Assembly (NCBI GenBank): GCA_965661105.1
Contig: CBFICR010000008.1
Coordinates: 1 to 64,000 of the forward strand
DNA from: Eutrophocola sp965661105
GTDB taxonomy: Bacteria > Pseudomonadota > Gammaproteobacteria > Pseudomonadales > Pseudohongiellaceae
Direction: 5' to 3'
DNA length: 64,000 nt
Every line of letters starts with the position of its first letter. Within the stretch, counting starts at the first letter, position 1. Positions 43,665 to 51,187 of the stretch are shown here, one piece after another. A model generated the notes under the pieces. The model was given only the letters and a program-made list of their open reading frames with translations. It did no database searches and had not been told where the DNA came from. The position numbers were made by a program, and so were the translations under genes.

Positions 43665-44477
43665 GTGCTTTACAAAAAACCTAAACTAAGCGCTACCCTG
43701 AGCGGGGTATTTTCTTTACTGGCTCTTAGCCTGAGCATATCAGTGTCTGCCCAGCCTGGAGGCGGTAGTGAGGAAGATTTTGGCCCCGCGCCAAGAAATT
43801 CTGACAACAGGGTAATTCTAGGTGGTGCAAGCCTGGAGCAGAAAGGCGTCTGGACTCCCATGTTCAGCATTTTCGATCCAATCGCACCAGTGGAAGTGGT
43901 TCCCTTTAAACCATGGGCACAGGCTTTATACGATGATCGTCAGCGACATGAGCTTGAGCCCCATGCACGTTGCAAGGCTTCGGGTCTTTCCAGACAATTT
44001 CTCACGCCCTATGGTGTTGAATTTGTCGAAATCCCGGAACTGAATCGATTGTTTATTTTTGATATAGGCGGTCCTCATACCTTTAGAACAGTGTTCATGG
44101 ATGGACGCTCTCATCCGGCTGATATTGAGCCCAGTAACTATGGACATTCTGTTGGCTGGTGGGAAGGTGATACTCTGGTAATAGACAGTGTTGGCTTTAA
44201 TGAGGACTTCTGGTTTGGCCGACGTGGTTTGCCTCATACAGAACAGCTTCATACTATCGAACGTTTTACTCGATATAACTCTGATCGCATTGATTACACA
44301 ATTACTATTGATGATCCTGGTGCATACACGGCTCCCTATACAGGAGGCTTTAATTTGCGCTGGTCAGAAGGAACTGAACTGTTTGAATATATTTGTCAGC
44401 AGGCTAACTATGCGCATGAATTGATGGTCGGTCAGGAGTCTGACGCCGTTGATAGAAGTAGCACCATCGCTCCGTAA
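43665..44477 (+). CDS. Secreted protein homologous to the C-terminal half of the DUF6152 fusion
   Basis: A 270-residue exported protein starting at GTG 43665; signal peptide (about 1-30, 'LSISVSAQPGG'). The core 'SVGWWEGDTLVIDSVGFNEDFWF' (cited by WEGDTLV and GFNEDFWF), 'GLPHTEQLHTIERF' and 'DPGAYTAPY' match the second domain of the 42072 gene closely. A Cys pair ('HARCKAS' and 'FEYICQQ') could form a disulphide. Ends the operon before a terminator. Function unknown. Confidence 0.75.
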   Translation: MLYKKPKLSATLSGVFSLLALSLSISVSAQPGGGSEEDFGPAPRNSDNRVILGGASLEQKGVWTPMFSIFDPIAPVEVVPFKPWAQALYDDRQRHELEPHARCKASGLSRQFLTPYGVEFVEIPELNRLFIFDIGGPHTFRTVFMDGRSHPADIEPSNYGHSVGWWEGDTLVIDSVGFNEDFWFGRRGLPHTEQLHTIERFTRYNSDRIDYTITIDDPGAYTAPYTGGFNLRWSEGTELFEYICQQANYAHELMVGQESDAVDRSSTIAP

Positions 44478-44506
44478 TCTGTTAAACGTTTCATACAGTA
44501 ATAATC

Positions 44507-44541
44507 AAAAAAAAACGGGGCTTTAAGCCCCGTTTTTTTTT
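44507..44541. terminator. Bidirectional rho-independent terminator
   Basis: A9-ACGGGGCTT-TAA-GCCCCGT-T9 between the DUF6152 operon and the convergent malonyl-CoA decarboxylase gene. Confidence 0.95.
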
Positions 44542-44554
44542 CCTGGCCCATTAC

Positions 44555-45877
44555 CTAGGCCGGCACTAATTGTTTCACATCGTTTGAGCAAACGACGGTA
44601 TTTTCCTGCTCGTAACGCTCATGATTATGTGCAAGGGTATTTTTATCATAAACATAATTCACCATGAGGCCGACACTTTGTTTCATGCCATTTTCCGACT
44701 CATCTGCAAGCCAGTTGATTTTAGCCAATGTTGCTCCATTGCCGAGATGGAAACGGGCCACTGGACAAGACGGCTTATCCCGGCTTTTTACTTTCAGCAG
44801 ATAATAAGCACAAAGGGATAACAGAGTATCCTTGAGCTCCGGATCTTGCATTCTCTCAACCGTCGGGTTGATAAGAAGTCCGCGGATATGTTCTTTGCTG
44901 TTTTCCGTCAGAGTCTGCAGTTCCAGCTGTTGTACCTCCCTTTTTAACCAGGCAGAAAAATTAGGTATGGGGGAGAGAGTCGAATAGGTTTTGATACTTG
45001 AAATTTCTCTTTCGAGCTTTTCAACAACCTGTTTGATCAGCAGATTGCCAAATGAAACACCCCGCAGTCCCTCCAGACAATTATTGATGGAATAAAAAAT
45101 AGCGGTGTTGTAGGAATCAGGGCTGGCCTCGTTTACTTCTTCCTGTAACAGTTCTGAAACATTGCTGCTAATTTCATTGGTCAGCGCAACCTCGACGAAA
45201 ATCAGTGGCTCATATGGCATGACAGGGTGAAAAAAACCAAAGCAGCGACGGTCTTCCTGCAGGCGCCTGCGCAGATCCGGCCAGCCCATAATCTCGTGCA
45301 CCGACTCATATTCAATGAGCTTTTCCAGAACTACCGCAGGGGTTTCCCAGTCAATACGTCGGATATCGAGAAAACCACGATTAAACCAGGCTCTGAACAA
45401 ATACAGCAAATCATTATCTACGGCACGAAAGCCAGGGTTGTCACCCAAGGTGTCCAAAATATCCTCGCGCATGGCTATCAGGGACTGTGTTCCCATGCTT
45501 GCCATATTCAAGGCCCTGAACAACTCCAGTCTTTGGGACTCACTGGCTTTATGAATTGCCTGGATACTATCCTGTGTCTGCTGTTCCTGAAATTTGTTTA
45601 TCGCGTTTTGCACACTCTGCGCATCTGCGGCGAGATCATTTTCCAGGAATTGAAAGAATTCTATTTTTTCATCAAGATCAAAGTATTTATAGGCAGCAAG
45701 TATTTCTTCTGCCAGGGCAATGGATGATGCTTCTCCCTTTAGGCCGAGCAGGGCGTTACATAAATTACCTATCTGTTCTGTTTTTGGAATATTGTTCTTT
45801 GAGTACAAGTTGCCCAGAGATTCCAGACCCAGTCCGGAAAGTCTTTTGACTAAATTTTTTATGGATACTGCTTTCAT
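44555..45877 (-). CDS. Malonyl-CoA decarboxylase
   Basis: Converts malonyl-CoA to acetyl-CoA and CO2. The 440-residue protein has the helical N-terminal domain and the acetyltransferase-like catalytic domain with 'GFFHPVMPYEPLIFVEVAL', 'SINNCLEGLRGVSFGN', 'CPVARFHLGNGATLAKINWLAD' (cited by VARFHLGNGATL, with the catalytic His) and 'SVGLMVNYVYD'. Length fits bacterial MCD. In catabolic settings it disposes of malonyl-CoA from malonate or aromatic breakdown. No malonyl-CoA synthetase is adjacent. Confidence 0.94.
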   Translation of the reverse strand: MKAVSIKNLVKRLSGLGLESLGNLYSKNNIPKTEQIGNLCNALLGLKGEASSIALAEEILAAYKYFDLDEKIEFFQFLENDLAADAQSVQNAINKFQEQQTQDSIQAIHKASESQRLELFRALNMASMGTQSLIAMREDILDTLGDNPGFRAVDNDLLYLFRAWFNRGFLDIRRIDWETPAVVLEKLIEYESVHEIMGWPDLRRRLQEDRRCFGFFHPVMPYEPLIFVEVALTNEISSNVSELLQEEVNEASPDSYNTAIFYSINNCLEGLRGVSFGNLLIKQVVEKLEREISSIKTYSTLSPIPNFSAWLKREVQQLELQTLTENSKEHIRGLLINPTVERMQDPELKDTLLSLCAYYLLKVKSRDKPSCPVARFHLGNGATLAKINWLADESENGMKQSVGLMVNYVYDKNTLAHNHERYEQENTVVCSNDVKQLVPA

Positions 45878-45912
45878 AGTATTGCTTACTTTGAAGGTAA
45901 AAAATGGGAATG

Positions 45913-45944
45913 ATGATGGATAGACTACATGATGGATAGACTAC
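45913..45944 (+). repeat. Tandem duplication of a 16-bp unit
   Basis: Two exact, adjacent copies of atgatggatagactac in the 250-base gap between the divergent MCD and FAH-family genes. The hexamer tggata also recurs at 61551-61590 and 61930-61950. Confidence 0.9.
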
Positions 45945-46127
45945 AAAAATTCCTGCCGGAAATATGTATTACATTTGATGTTGTTTATACCATGAAATTT
46001 TTGCAACCGCTATAATCGCCAGAGCAGGTATATTTATCGGGGTATTCTCAATATAGTTATTCTTTTTAAACGAATAAGATATGCTCCCCCAACTGTTATT
46101 AACAAGAATATATAAGGAAGCGTTGTT

Positions 46128-46820
46128 TTGAATTATGTTATAGCGCCATCAGCGATCCCGGTCATTCCTGTGTCTGGTACCCAGCAGACATTTCCTGTCC
46201 ACAGAGTTTATTGTGTCGGGAAAAACTATGCCGCTCATGTCAGGGAAATGGGGTCGGATCCGCAACGCGATCCTCCCTGTTTTTTCATGAAACCGGCGGA
46301 TGCCGCCACCACAGCATCCCGCATTCCCTATCCGCCAGGAACGAACAATTACCATTACGAAACAGAGTTGGTGCTGGCTATTGGCAAGCAGGGCAGGAAT
46401 ATTTCTCTGGAGGATGCTGCGAATTATATTTACGGTTATGCCATCGGTTTTGACATGACCCGCAGGGATTTACAGACAGCTTCCGGGGGACTCGGTCACC
46501 CGTGGGATACGGGAAAAGGCTTTGATCATTCCGCCCCGATTTCGACTATCTATCCTGCCAGCACTGTAGGCAGTATGGAAAATGGTCGTATTACTTTAAG
46601 GGTAAATGGAGAATTGAAACAGGATGCCGATTTGAGTCAGCTGATATGGAAGAGCAATGAAATCATTGCCCAATTGTCGCGCTTATATCTGCTTAAGCCT
46701 GGAGATCTCATCTTTACCGGCACGCCGGCCGGAGTGGGCGCTGTCCTGCCCGGGGATAAGCTGCTGGCGACAATTGAAAATCTTGGTGAGTTGAGTGTAG
46801 AAATCATTGATCCTGAGTAA
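46128..46820 (+). CDS. Fumarylacetoacetate hydrolase-family enzyme
   Basis: A 230-residue FAH-fold enzyme: 'VYCVGKNYAAHVREMG' opening, metal ligands in 'HYETELVLAIG' (Glu-x-Glu) and 'GYAIGFDMTRRDLQ' (Asp), and the end block 'PGDLIFTGTPAGVGAVLPGD'. Family reactions include hydrolysis of acylpyruvates, decarboxylation of oxaloacetate and hydration in meta-cleavage pathways. Start is TTG at 46128, with AGGAAG about 7 bases before; no ATG fits. It lies ahead of an AmpG-like transporter gene, likely co-transcribed. Confidence 0.9.
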   Translation: MNYVIAPSAIPVIPVSGTQQTFPVHRVYCVGKNYAAHVREMGSDPQRDPPCFFMKPADAATTASRIPYPPGTNNYHYETELVLAIGKQGRNISLEDAANYIYGYAIGFDMTRRDLQTASGGLGHPWDTGKGFDHSAPISTIYPASTVGSMENGRITLRVNGELKQDADLSQLIWKSNEIIAQLSRLYLLKPGDLIFTGTPAGVGAVLPGDKLLATIENLGELSVEIIDPE

Positions 46821-46906
46821 AGACAGCATTGATTTGATGTCAGCGCGTGTGGTTTTTGCTACCTTAGGGTTTTCCTGCTAATAACGGCTCCCAGACCAGA
46901 TCTTCT

Positions 46907-48274
46907 ATGCAAGCTCGCTCCCATTCCTTTCGTACACTTCTGGATCGTCGTTTCATTGTTGCCTATATGGTCGGGATATCCAGCGGTTTTCCCTGGGTGC
47001 TGCATGGTTCAGTATTGACTCTGTGGATGCAAAGTGAAGGCCAGAGTCGTTCGGCTATCGGTTATATCGGCGCCATTACCGCAATTTATGCTTTTAACTG
47101 GGCGTGGGCGCCTCTAATTGATACGGTTCGCCTGCCTGTCCTGTTCAAGATGTTTGGTCAACGTCGCTCCTGGATCCTGTTCTGCCAGAGTCTGCTCGTC
47201 GTCATGATGTGGTTAATGAGTACAGCGGACCCCGTCAATAATCTATTTTTGGTGGGGGTTTTTGCCCTGGGGGTAGCCGTGGTGTCTGCCAGCCAGGATA
47301 TATCTATCGATGCCTACCGGGTCATGTTATTCCAACGGGAGGAAATGGACGAAAAAATTCCCTATGCGTCAGCCATTGCCACGGCAGGCTGGTATTCCGG
47401 ATATGCCTTCATTGGCGGAACGCTGGCACTTTGGCTGGGCGGGGAAAGTATGGGACTGGAATGGCCTCAGGTGTATCGGGCCTTGACGGGATTTGTCGTT
47501 CTGCTGATGGTAGCCGTGATGCTGTCACCGGAACCTCTGGAACAGGAAGCCAAAGAAAAACAATACGATAGTGGGGGGGTGGAAAAAGGACCGGGTACCT
47601 GGTTGCAGGAAACGGTATTAATCCCGTTTACTGAATTTTTTCAGCGCTGCGGATTCAAATTGGCACTGGGGATTCTGATTTTTCTTTTTTCTTTCAGGCT
47701 CGGGGAGGCCATGCTCGGCCGCATGTCGTTGGTGTTTTATGTTGAGCTGGGATTTAGCACTGAAGAAATTGCCCTGTATTCAAAATTTCTCGGCGGTTTT
47801 GCCACGATTGTTTTCTCACTTATAGGTGCCTTCATCAACACCCGCTTTGGTATTGTTCGCGGCATGCTGGTAGGGGGCATTGCCATGGCATCGTCTAACC
47901 TGCTTTATGCCTTGATGGCGAAGGTAGGGCCAGAGCCCTGGTTATTTGTCGTTACCTTGTTGGTGGATAATTTCACCCAGGCCTTTGCCACAGTCTGCGC
48001 GGTCTCTTTTATCTCCTATTTTGCTTCACGCACTTATACCGGGACTCAATTTGCCTTGATGACGTCCATTTCCACTTTCGGACGAACTACTCTGGCAGCC
48101 AGCAGTGGGGCTATCGTGGATGGACTGGGGGGTAACTGGACCATCTTCTTCGTGTTGACTACTGTAATGGTGATTCCTGCCCTGTTGATATTAATTTGGG
48201 TGGGAAAATTGTTGAAAAAATACAATGCTGACGAAGACATAAAAGACAATGCCATGCGAGAGCCAGAGGCATAG
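46907..48274 (+). CDS. AmpG-like major facilitator (PAT family) transporter
   Basis: A 455-residue inner-membrane permease with about 12 helices. The AmpG/acetyl-CoA transporter-type block 'SASQDISIDAYRVMLF' (near 128-143; commonly 'SATQDIAIDAYR') and 'NWAWAPLIDT' identify the family. AmpG itself imports anhydromuropeptides; other members carry siderophores or acyl-CoA. The neighbouring FAH-type and catabolic genes make another substrate plausible here. Ends in a charged C-terminal tail. Confidence 0.85.
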   Translation: MQARSHSFRTLLDRRFIVAYMVGISSGFPWVLHGSVLTLWMQSEGQSRSAIGYIGAITAIYAFNWAWAPLIDTVRLPVLFKMFGQRRSWILFCQSLLVVMMWLMSTADPVNNLFLVGVFALGVAVVSASQDISIDAYRVMLFQREEMDEKIPYASAIATAGWYSGYAFIGGTLALWLGGESMGLEWPQVYRALTGFVVLLMVAVMLSPEPLEQEAKEKQYDSGGVEKGPGTWLQETVLIPFTEFFQRCGFKLALGILIFLFSFRLGEAMLGRMSLVFYVELGFSTEEIALYSKFLGGFATIVFSLIGAFINTRFGIVRGMLVGGIAMASSNLLYALMAKVGPEPWLFVVTLLVDNFTQAFATVCAVSFISYFASRTYTGTQFALMTSISTFGRTTLAASSGAIVDGLGGNWTIFFVLTTVMVIPALLILIWVGKLLKKYNADEDIKDNAMREPEA

Positions 48275-48332
48275 ACTCAGACAAAGTCAGTGGCTAACAG
48301 CAGTGTTTTGCTTGCGTGGGCGTTGGGACTAT

Positions 48333-48980
48333 TCACGCACTCAAATGTCCTTGCTTGATCCAGAGCAGGGATTCAGCTTCAATCAGGGGCGCATGCTCAC
48401 TGCCCGGAGGAAGCCGTACCCAGGTCCCCGCTTTGTAAGAGCCAAATGCATCTGAATAAGCTCCCTTTACGACATAGATTTCTTTTCCGTTTTCATTTTT
48501 AAGTAGCGGTGACTGATATTCCTCCCCGGTCTTGAGTAGCAGCACGTTTTCTTCATGAAAAGAGTGCAGTGCAAGTATCTCTGTGCCATGTTCTTGCTGC
48601 CAGTGAGCTTTATCAGTTTCAATGGCTTTTCGTTGTGTATCTTCAGCATTCATCTGGTGGAGTTTTACCAGGATAGTGCATCCCTGGTTACTGAAAGGCG
48701 CATGCACAAACCCTTTGGGATTACGAAAGTAGGTGCCGGCATGAAAATCACCGGTCTCATCCGAGAAGGTACCTTCCAATACCAGAATCTCTTCTCCCAA
48801 AGGATGATTATGACTGTTGAAGCTGGCACCCGCGTCATATCTTACGATACTGGTGGCATGACCTCGTTCTGCGTCTTCACGTGCCAGCGGCTTGCGCCAA
48901 ACGCCGGCTTTGGGGCTGGCAACCCAATCCATTATGGTGGTATCCATAACGACAAACTCGGAAAAATCCATGTTCAGCAA
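48333..48980 (-). CDS. Double ChrR-like cupin protein
   Basis: A 215-residue protein with two cupin domains of the ChrR type (about 10-105 and 115-210). The first has 'FNSHNHPLGEEILVLEGTFSDETGDF' (cited by SHNHPLGEEILVLEG), the usual metal-ligand His-x-His-Glu arrangement; the second ('GKEIYVVKGAYSDAFGSY') lacks the first His pair and is probably structural. AGGAG (48989-48993) is 8 bases from a TTG at 48980 and 17 from the ATG at 48971, so TTG is preferred. ChrR-type cupins bind zinc and may act as anti-sigma partners, but no sigma gene is adjacent. Confidence 0.82.
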   Translation of the reverse strand: MLNMDFSEFVVMDTTIMDWVASPKAGVWRKPLAREDAERGHATSIVRYDAGASFNSHNHPLGEEILVLEGTFSDETGDFHAGTYFRNPKGFVHAPFSNQGCTILVKLHQMNAEDTQRKAIETDKAHWQQEHGTEILALHSFHEENVLLLKTGEEYQSPLLKNENGKEIYVVKGAYSDAFGSYKAGTWVRLPPGSEHAPLIEAESLLWIKQGHLSA

Positions 48981-49397
48981 GATTATTGCTCCTGTTCAAA
49001 AAAGGTTACCGGTCATGTCTGGACCGCTGGAATTCAGTAATTTTCTCCGCTACTAAAAAAATAGAACAAAATTATATATAAATCCTGTCGGGCATCATTA
49101 AATCTGTATACTTGCCGTGCCTAAAGGCTGTCGGCTTTTTCTTATCGTTTCCTGCATCATCAATGTTTTCAGCAACTTCACCATTATAGCCATTTCTGGC
49201 AAGGCCTTCGCTTGGAAGGGACTGCGTCTTTTAATGCATGATTTCCTGTTGTGATGAGTACAGTCTCGCATCCCGAAGTGGTGAACCTGTTCAGTATTCA
49301 GGTCAGTAAGACTAAAAAGCCAGATTTTTGCCATTTTTCAGACAGCGCAATAGCATTTTCCTTTGTTTTAATAAGTAACGGTTAAGGAGGGCCAGTT
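48981..49397. other. Gene-free intergenic region
   Basis: A 417-base stretch where no credible gene is seen. It has AT-rich parts (49040-49090) and weak inverted repeats such as aggctgtcggct (49123-49134). It probably carries the promoters of the divergent cupin gene and the small membrane-protein gene. Confidence 0.6.
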
Positions 49398-49556
49398 ATG
49401 GTATTTAATGATAAAAAGATTCCCCGGCATCTGATCATCCAGGAAGAATATGAAATCCGTCGGCGTCCGCGTTTCGGGTTTCTCAAAGTCTTTATCCTGG
49501 GCGTTCTGGTGGTCAGTTTGACCTATATTATTGGTCTCGGGCTGGTCCAGGGGTAG
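49398..49556 (+). CDS. Small single-pass membrane protein (52 residues)
   Basis: A short but convincing gene: a full Shine-Dalgarno AAGGAGG (49384-49390) is 7 bases before ATG 49398, and a rho-independent terminator follows 14 bases after TAG. The protein starts with a basic/acidic segment ('KKIPRHLIIQEEYEIRRRPR') and ends in one hydrophobic helix ('FLKVFILGVLVVSLTYIIGL'), so it is probably an inner-membrane protein with N-terminus inside. Function unknown. Confidence 0.75.
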   Translation: MVFNDKKIPRHLIIQEEYEIRRRPRFGFLKVFILGVLVVSLTYIIGLGLVQG

Positions 49557-49569
49557 ATTTCCTTTTGAA

Positions 49570-49598
49570 TAAAAAAAGCCGGCTTGAGAGCCGGCTTA
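49570..49598 (+). terminator. Rho-independent terminator
   Basis: AAGCCGGCT-TGAG-AGCCGGCTT, with A's before and AT-rich sequence after. It serves the small gene and perhaps, from the other side, the convergent HCHL gene. The final T run is short on the + strand. Confidence 0.85.
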
Positions 49599-49640
49599 AT
49601 AAATTATTGATTATTAATTATGTGAGAGGGTAAAACAGTA

Positions 49641-50480
49641 CTAATCTTCCTGCTTGTAAGTGTCCAGTCCAGGCTTGAGCTTCTTTTCATCGAGAAACGC
49701 TTTCATTGCTCCACTGCGGAATGCCGCACCACTTCGATAAAGTGATCCGTCAGATTTTGCATAGATATAATCATTGGCTGTTTCATAGTCCATGTACCTG
49801 ACACGTTTGAAAACTTCTTTCGCTGCGCGCAACACCACAGGATCTTTTTTCATCAGCTCCCTGGCGAGCTCTACAACACGTTCCTTGAGTTTGTCATGGG
49901 GGACGGACTCATTGACCAGCCCCATAGCGGCCGCTTTCTGTCCCTGGAAAGTTTCACCACTCATAATATAGTACAGGGCATTACGCTGCCCCATGGTGTC
50001 AGCGACAGACTTTGTCACGTTCCCGCCGGGCAGAATTCCCCAGTTAATTTCAGAAAGACCATAGGTGGCGTCATCAGAAGAAATCGCAAGGTCGCAGGAA
50101 ACAAGCGGCGTAAAGCCGCCACCAAAGACCCAGCCATTTACCATGGCGATAGTAGGTTTGCCGTAGTAACGCAATTTGACCTGCTGCCAGGCTGCCGCTT
50201 CTTCACGAATGCGCATTTTAAAATTATCGCTTTCATTGTCTGTTTCACGGAAATATTCTTTTAAATCCATACCAGCGGACCAGGCGGCGCCGCGACCAGT
50301 AAGCACCACTACCTTACAGCGATCATCCAGTTCCAGAGCATGCAGTGTTGCATACATTTCCCGGTTCAAGGTGGGACTCATACAATTCTTTTTGTCCGGA
50401 CGGTTAAAAAAGACAAAAGCAATGTCATCTTCAAATTCAACATCAACGGTATTGCCCCAGGGCTCATTAGCATTGGTCAT
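49641..50480 (-). CDS. ech: p-Hydroxycinnamoyl-CoA hydratase/lyase (feruloyl-CoA hydratase-aldolase type)
   Basis: A crotonase-fold enzyme converting feruloyl-, caffeoyl- or coumaroyl-CoA to vanillin-type aldehydes plus acetyl-CoA. The block 'AWSAGMDLKEYFRETD' and 'YYGKPTIAMVNGWVFGGGFTPLVSCDLAI' (cited by MVNGWVFGGGFTPL) are specific to HCHL rather than general enoyl-CoA hydratases; 'GLSEINWGILPGG' contains the catalytic Glu. Length 279 agrees. No feruloyl-CoA synthetase or vanillin dehydrogenase is next to it, so the rest of the pathway must be elsewhere. It implies growth on lignin-derived hydroxycinnamates. Confidence 0.93.
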   Translation of the reverse strand: MTNANEPWGNTVDVEFEDDIAFVFFNRPDKKNCMSPTLNREMYATLHALELDDRCKVVVLTGRGAAWSAGMDLKEYFRETDNESDNFKMRIREEAAAWQQVKLRYYGKPTIAMVNGWVFGGGFTPLVSCDLAISSDDATYGLSEINWGILPGGNVTKSVADTMGQRNALYYIMSGETFQGQKAAAMGLVNESVPHDKLKERVVELARELMKKDPVVLRAAKEVFKRVRYMDYETANDYIYAKSDGSLYRSGAAFRSGAMKAFLDEKKLKPGLDTYKQED

Positions 50481-50572
50481 AGTGGGTTCCTAGTTTTGAA
50501 AATTAAAGTATTTTGTTATTGAAACAGGAGCAGATAGCGGGCCAGCTCCTTATTCGGTTAGTTTTATTATTC

Positions 50573-50944
50573 TTAATTTGAATATTCAGAGCCGTCTTCT
50601 GTGCGTATCGAGCGCAGGAAAAATTTGCTGGGATCTTCAATTAAAGGCGAGCCTACCGCGTGTACTTTTGACCCTGGCTTCATCTGGTCAGGTTTGATGC
50701 CATTTCTAACCATCATATTTGCCGGTGCACCTTCAATGAAATGAACGATGACTTCTTCGCCATTTTCATTGATGGTCTTCAATGTCATTTCAATGTGGGG
50801 ATTTCTGAATTTGAGGGTTTCAACAATACCGTCAAAAGGCACCTGGGTTTCGAAATCATAAATCGCGAATGAATGGTGGGCTGACAGCTGGGTAGCAAAT
50901 AAGCAGGTAATGACAAATACGGTATTTCTCATCAATTTATTCAT
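50573..50944 (-). CDS. DUF6152 secreted protein (third DUF6152 gene)
   Basis: A 123-residue exported protein with signal peptide ending 'LSAHHS' and a DUF6152 domain: 'AHHSFAIYDFETQVPFDGIVETLKFRNPHIEMTLK' (cited by GIVETLKFRNPHIEM), then the 'GIKPDQMKPGSKV' turn. It diverges strongly from the two members at 42072 and 43217 yet keeps the His-His start after signal cleavage. Follows HCHL on the same strand (upstream of it in transcription, 92 bases). Function unknown. Confidence 0.82.
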   Translation of the reverse strand: MNKLMRNTVFVITCLFATQLSAHHSFAIYDFETQVPFDGIVETLKFRNPHIEMTLKTINENGEEVIVHFIEGAPANMMVRNGIKPDQMKPGSKVHAVGSPLIEDPSKFFLRSIRTEDGSEYSN

Positions 50945-51112
50945 GGCAATACACTCAAATCTGTTTCAATCGGCGTCAGTCAGTTTCAAATAGAGACTGA
51001 ATTGTAGCATATGTGTTTGATTATCAGCCATATTACAGCCTTTAATATTAAAAGGATTTTGCGAATTTCTGATTCCAGGTCTATGTTGAAGGTGATTTTA
51101 AAATAGTTGCTG

Positions 51113-51180
51113 GAAGCAGGGAAGCAGGGAAGCAGGGAAGCAGGGACGCAGGGACGCAAGGGAACAGGGAACCAGGGAAG
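51113..51180 (+). repeat. Tandem 8-bp array before the HlyD-like gene
   Basis: Four exact copies of gaagcagg (51113-51144), then degenerate copies (gacgcagg, gacgcaagg, gaacagg, gaaccagg) to 51180. The array is open in frame with the downstream HlyD-like gene, and could be read as an Arg/Gly/Gln-rich leader if translation began at ATG 51107. Confidence 0.95.
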
Positions 51181-51187
51181 AGAGTCA

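Noticed and set aside
51107..51187. 27-codon N-terminal extension of the HlyD-like protein
   Set aside because: It is a translation of the octamer array; CvaA-type proteins begin near 'LFRQEALD'. Not fully excluded.
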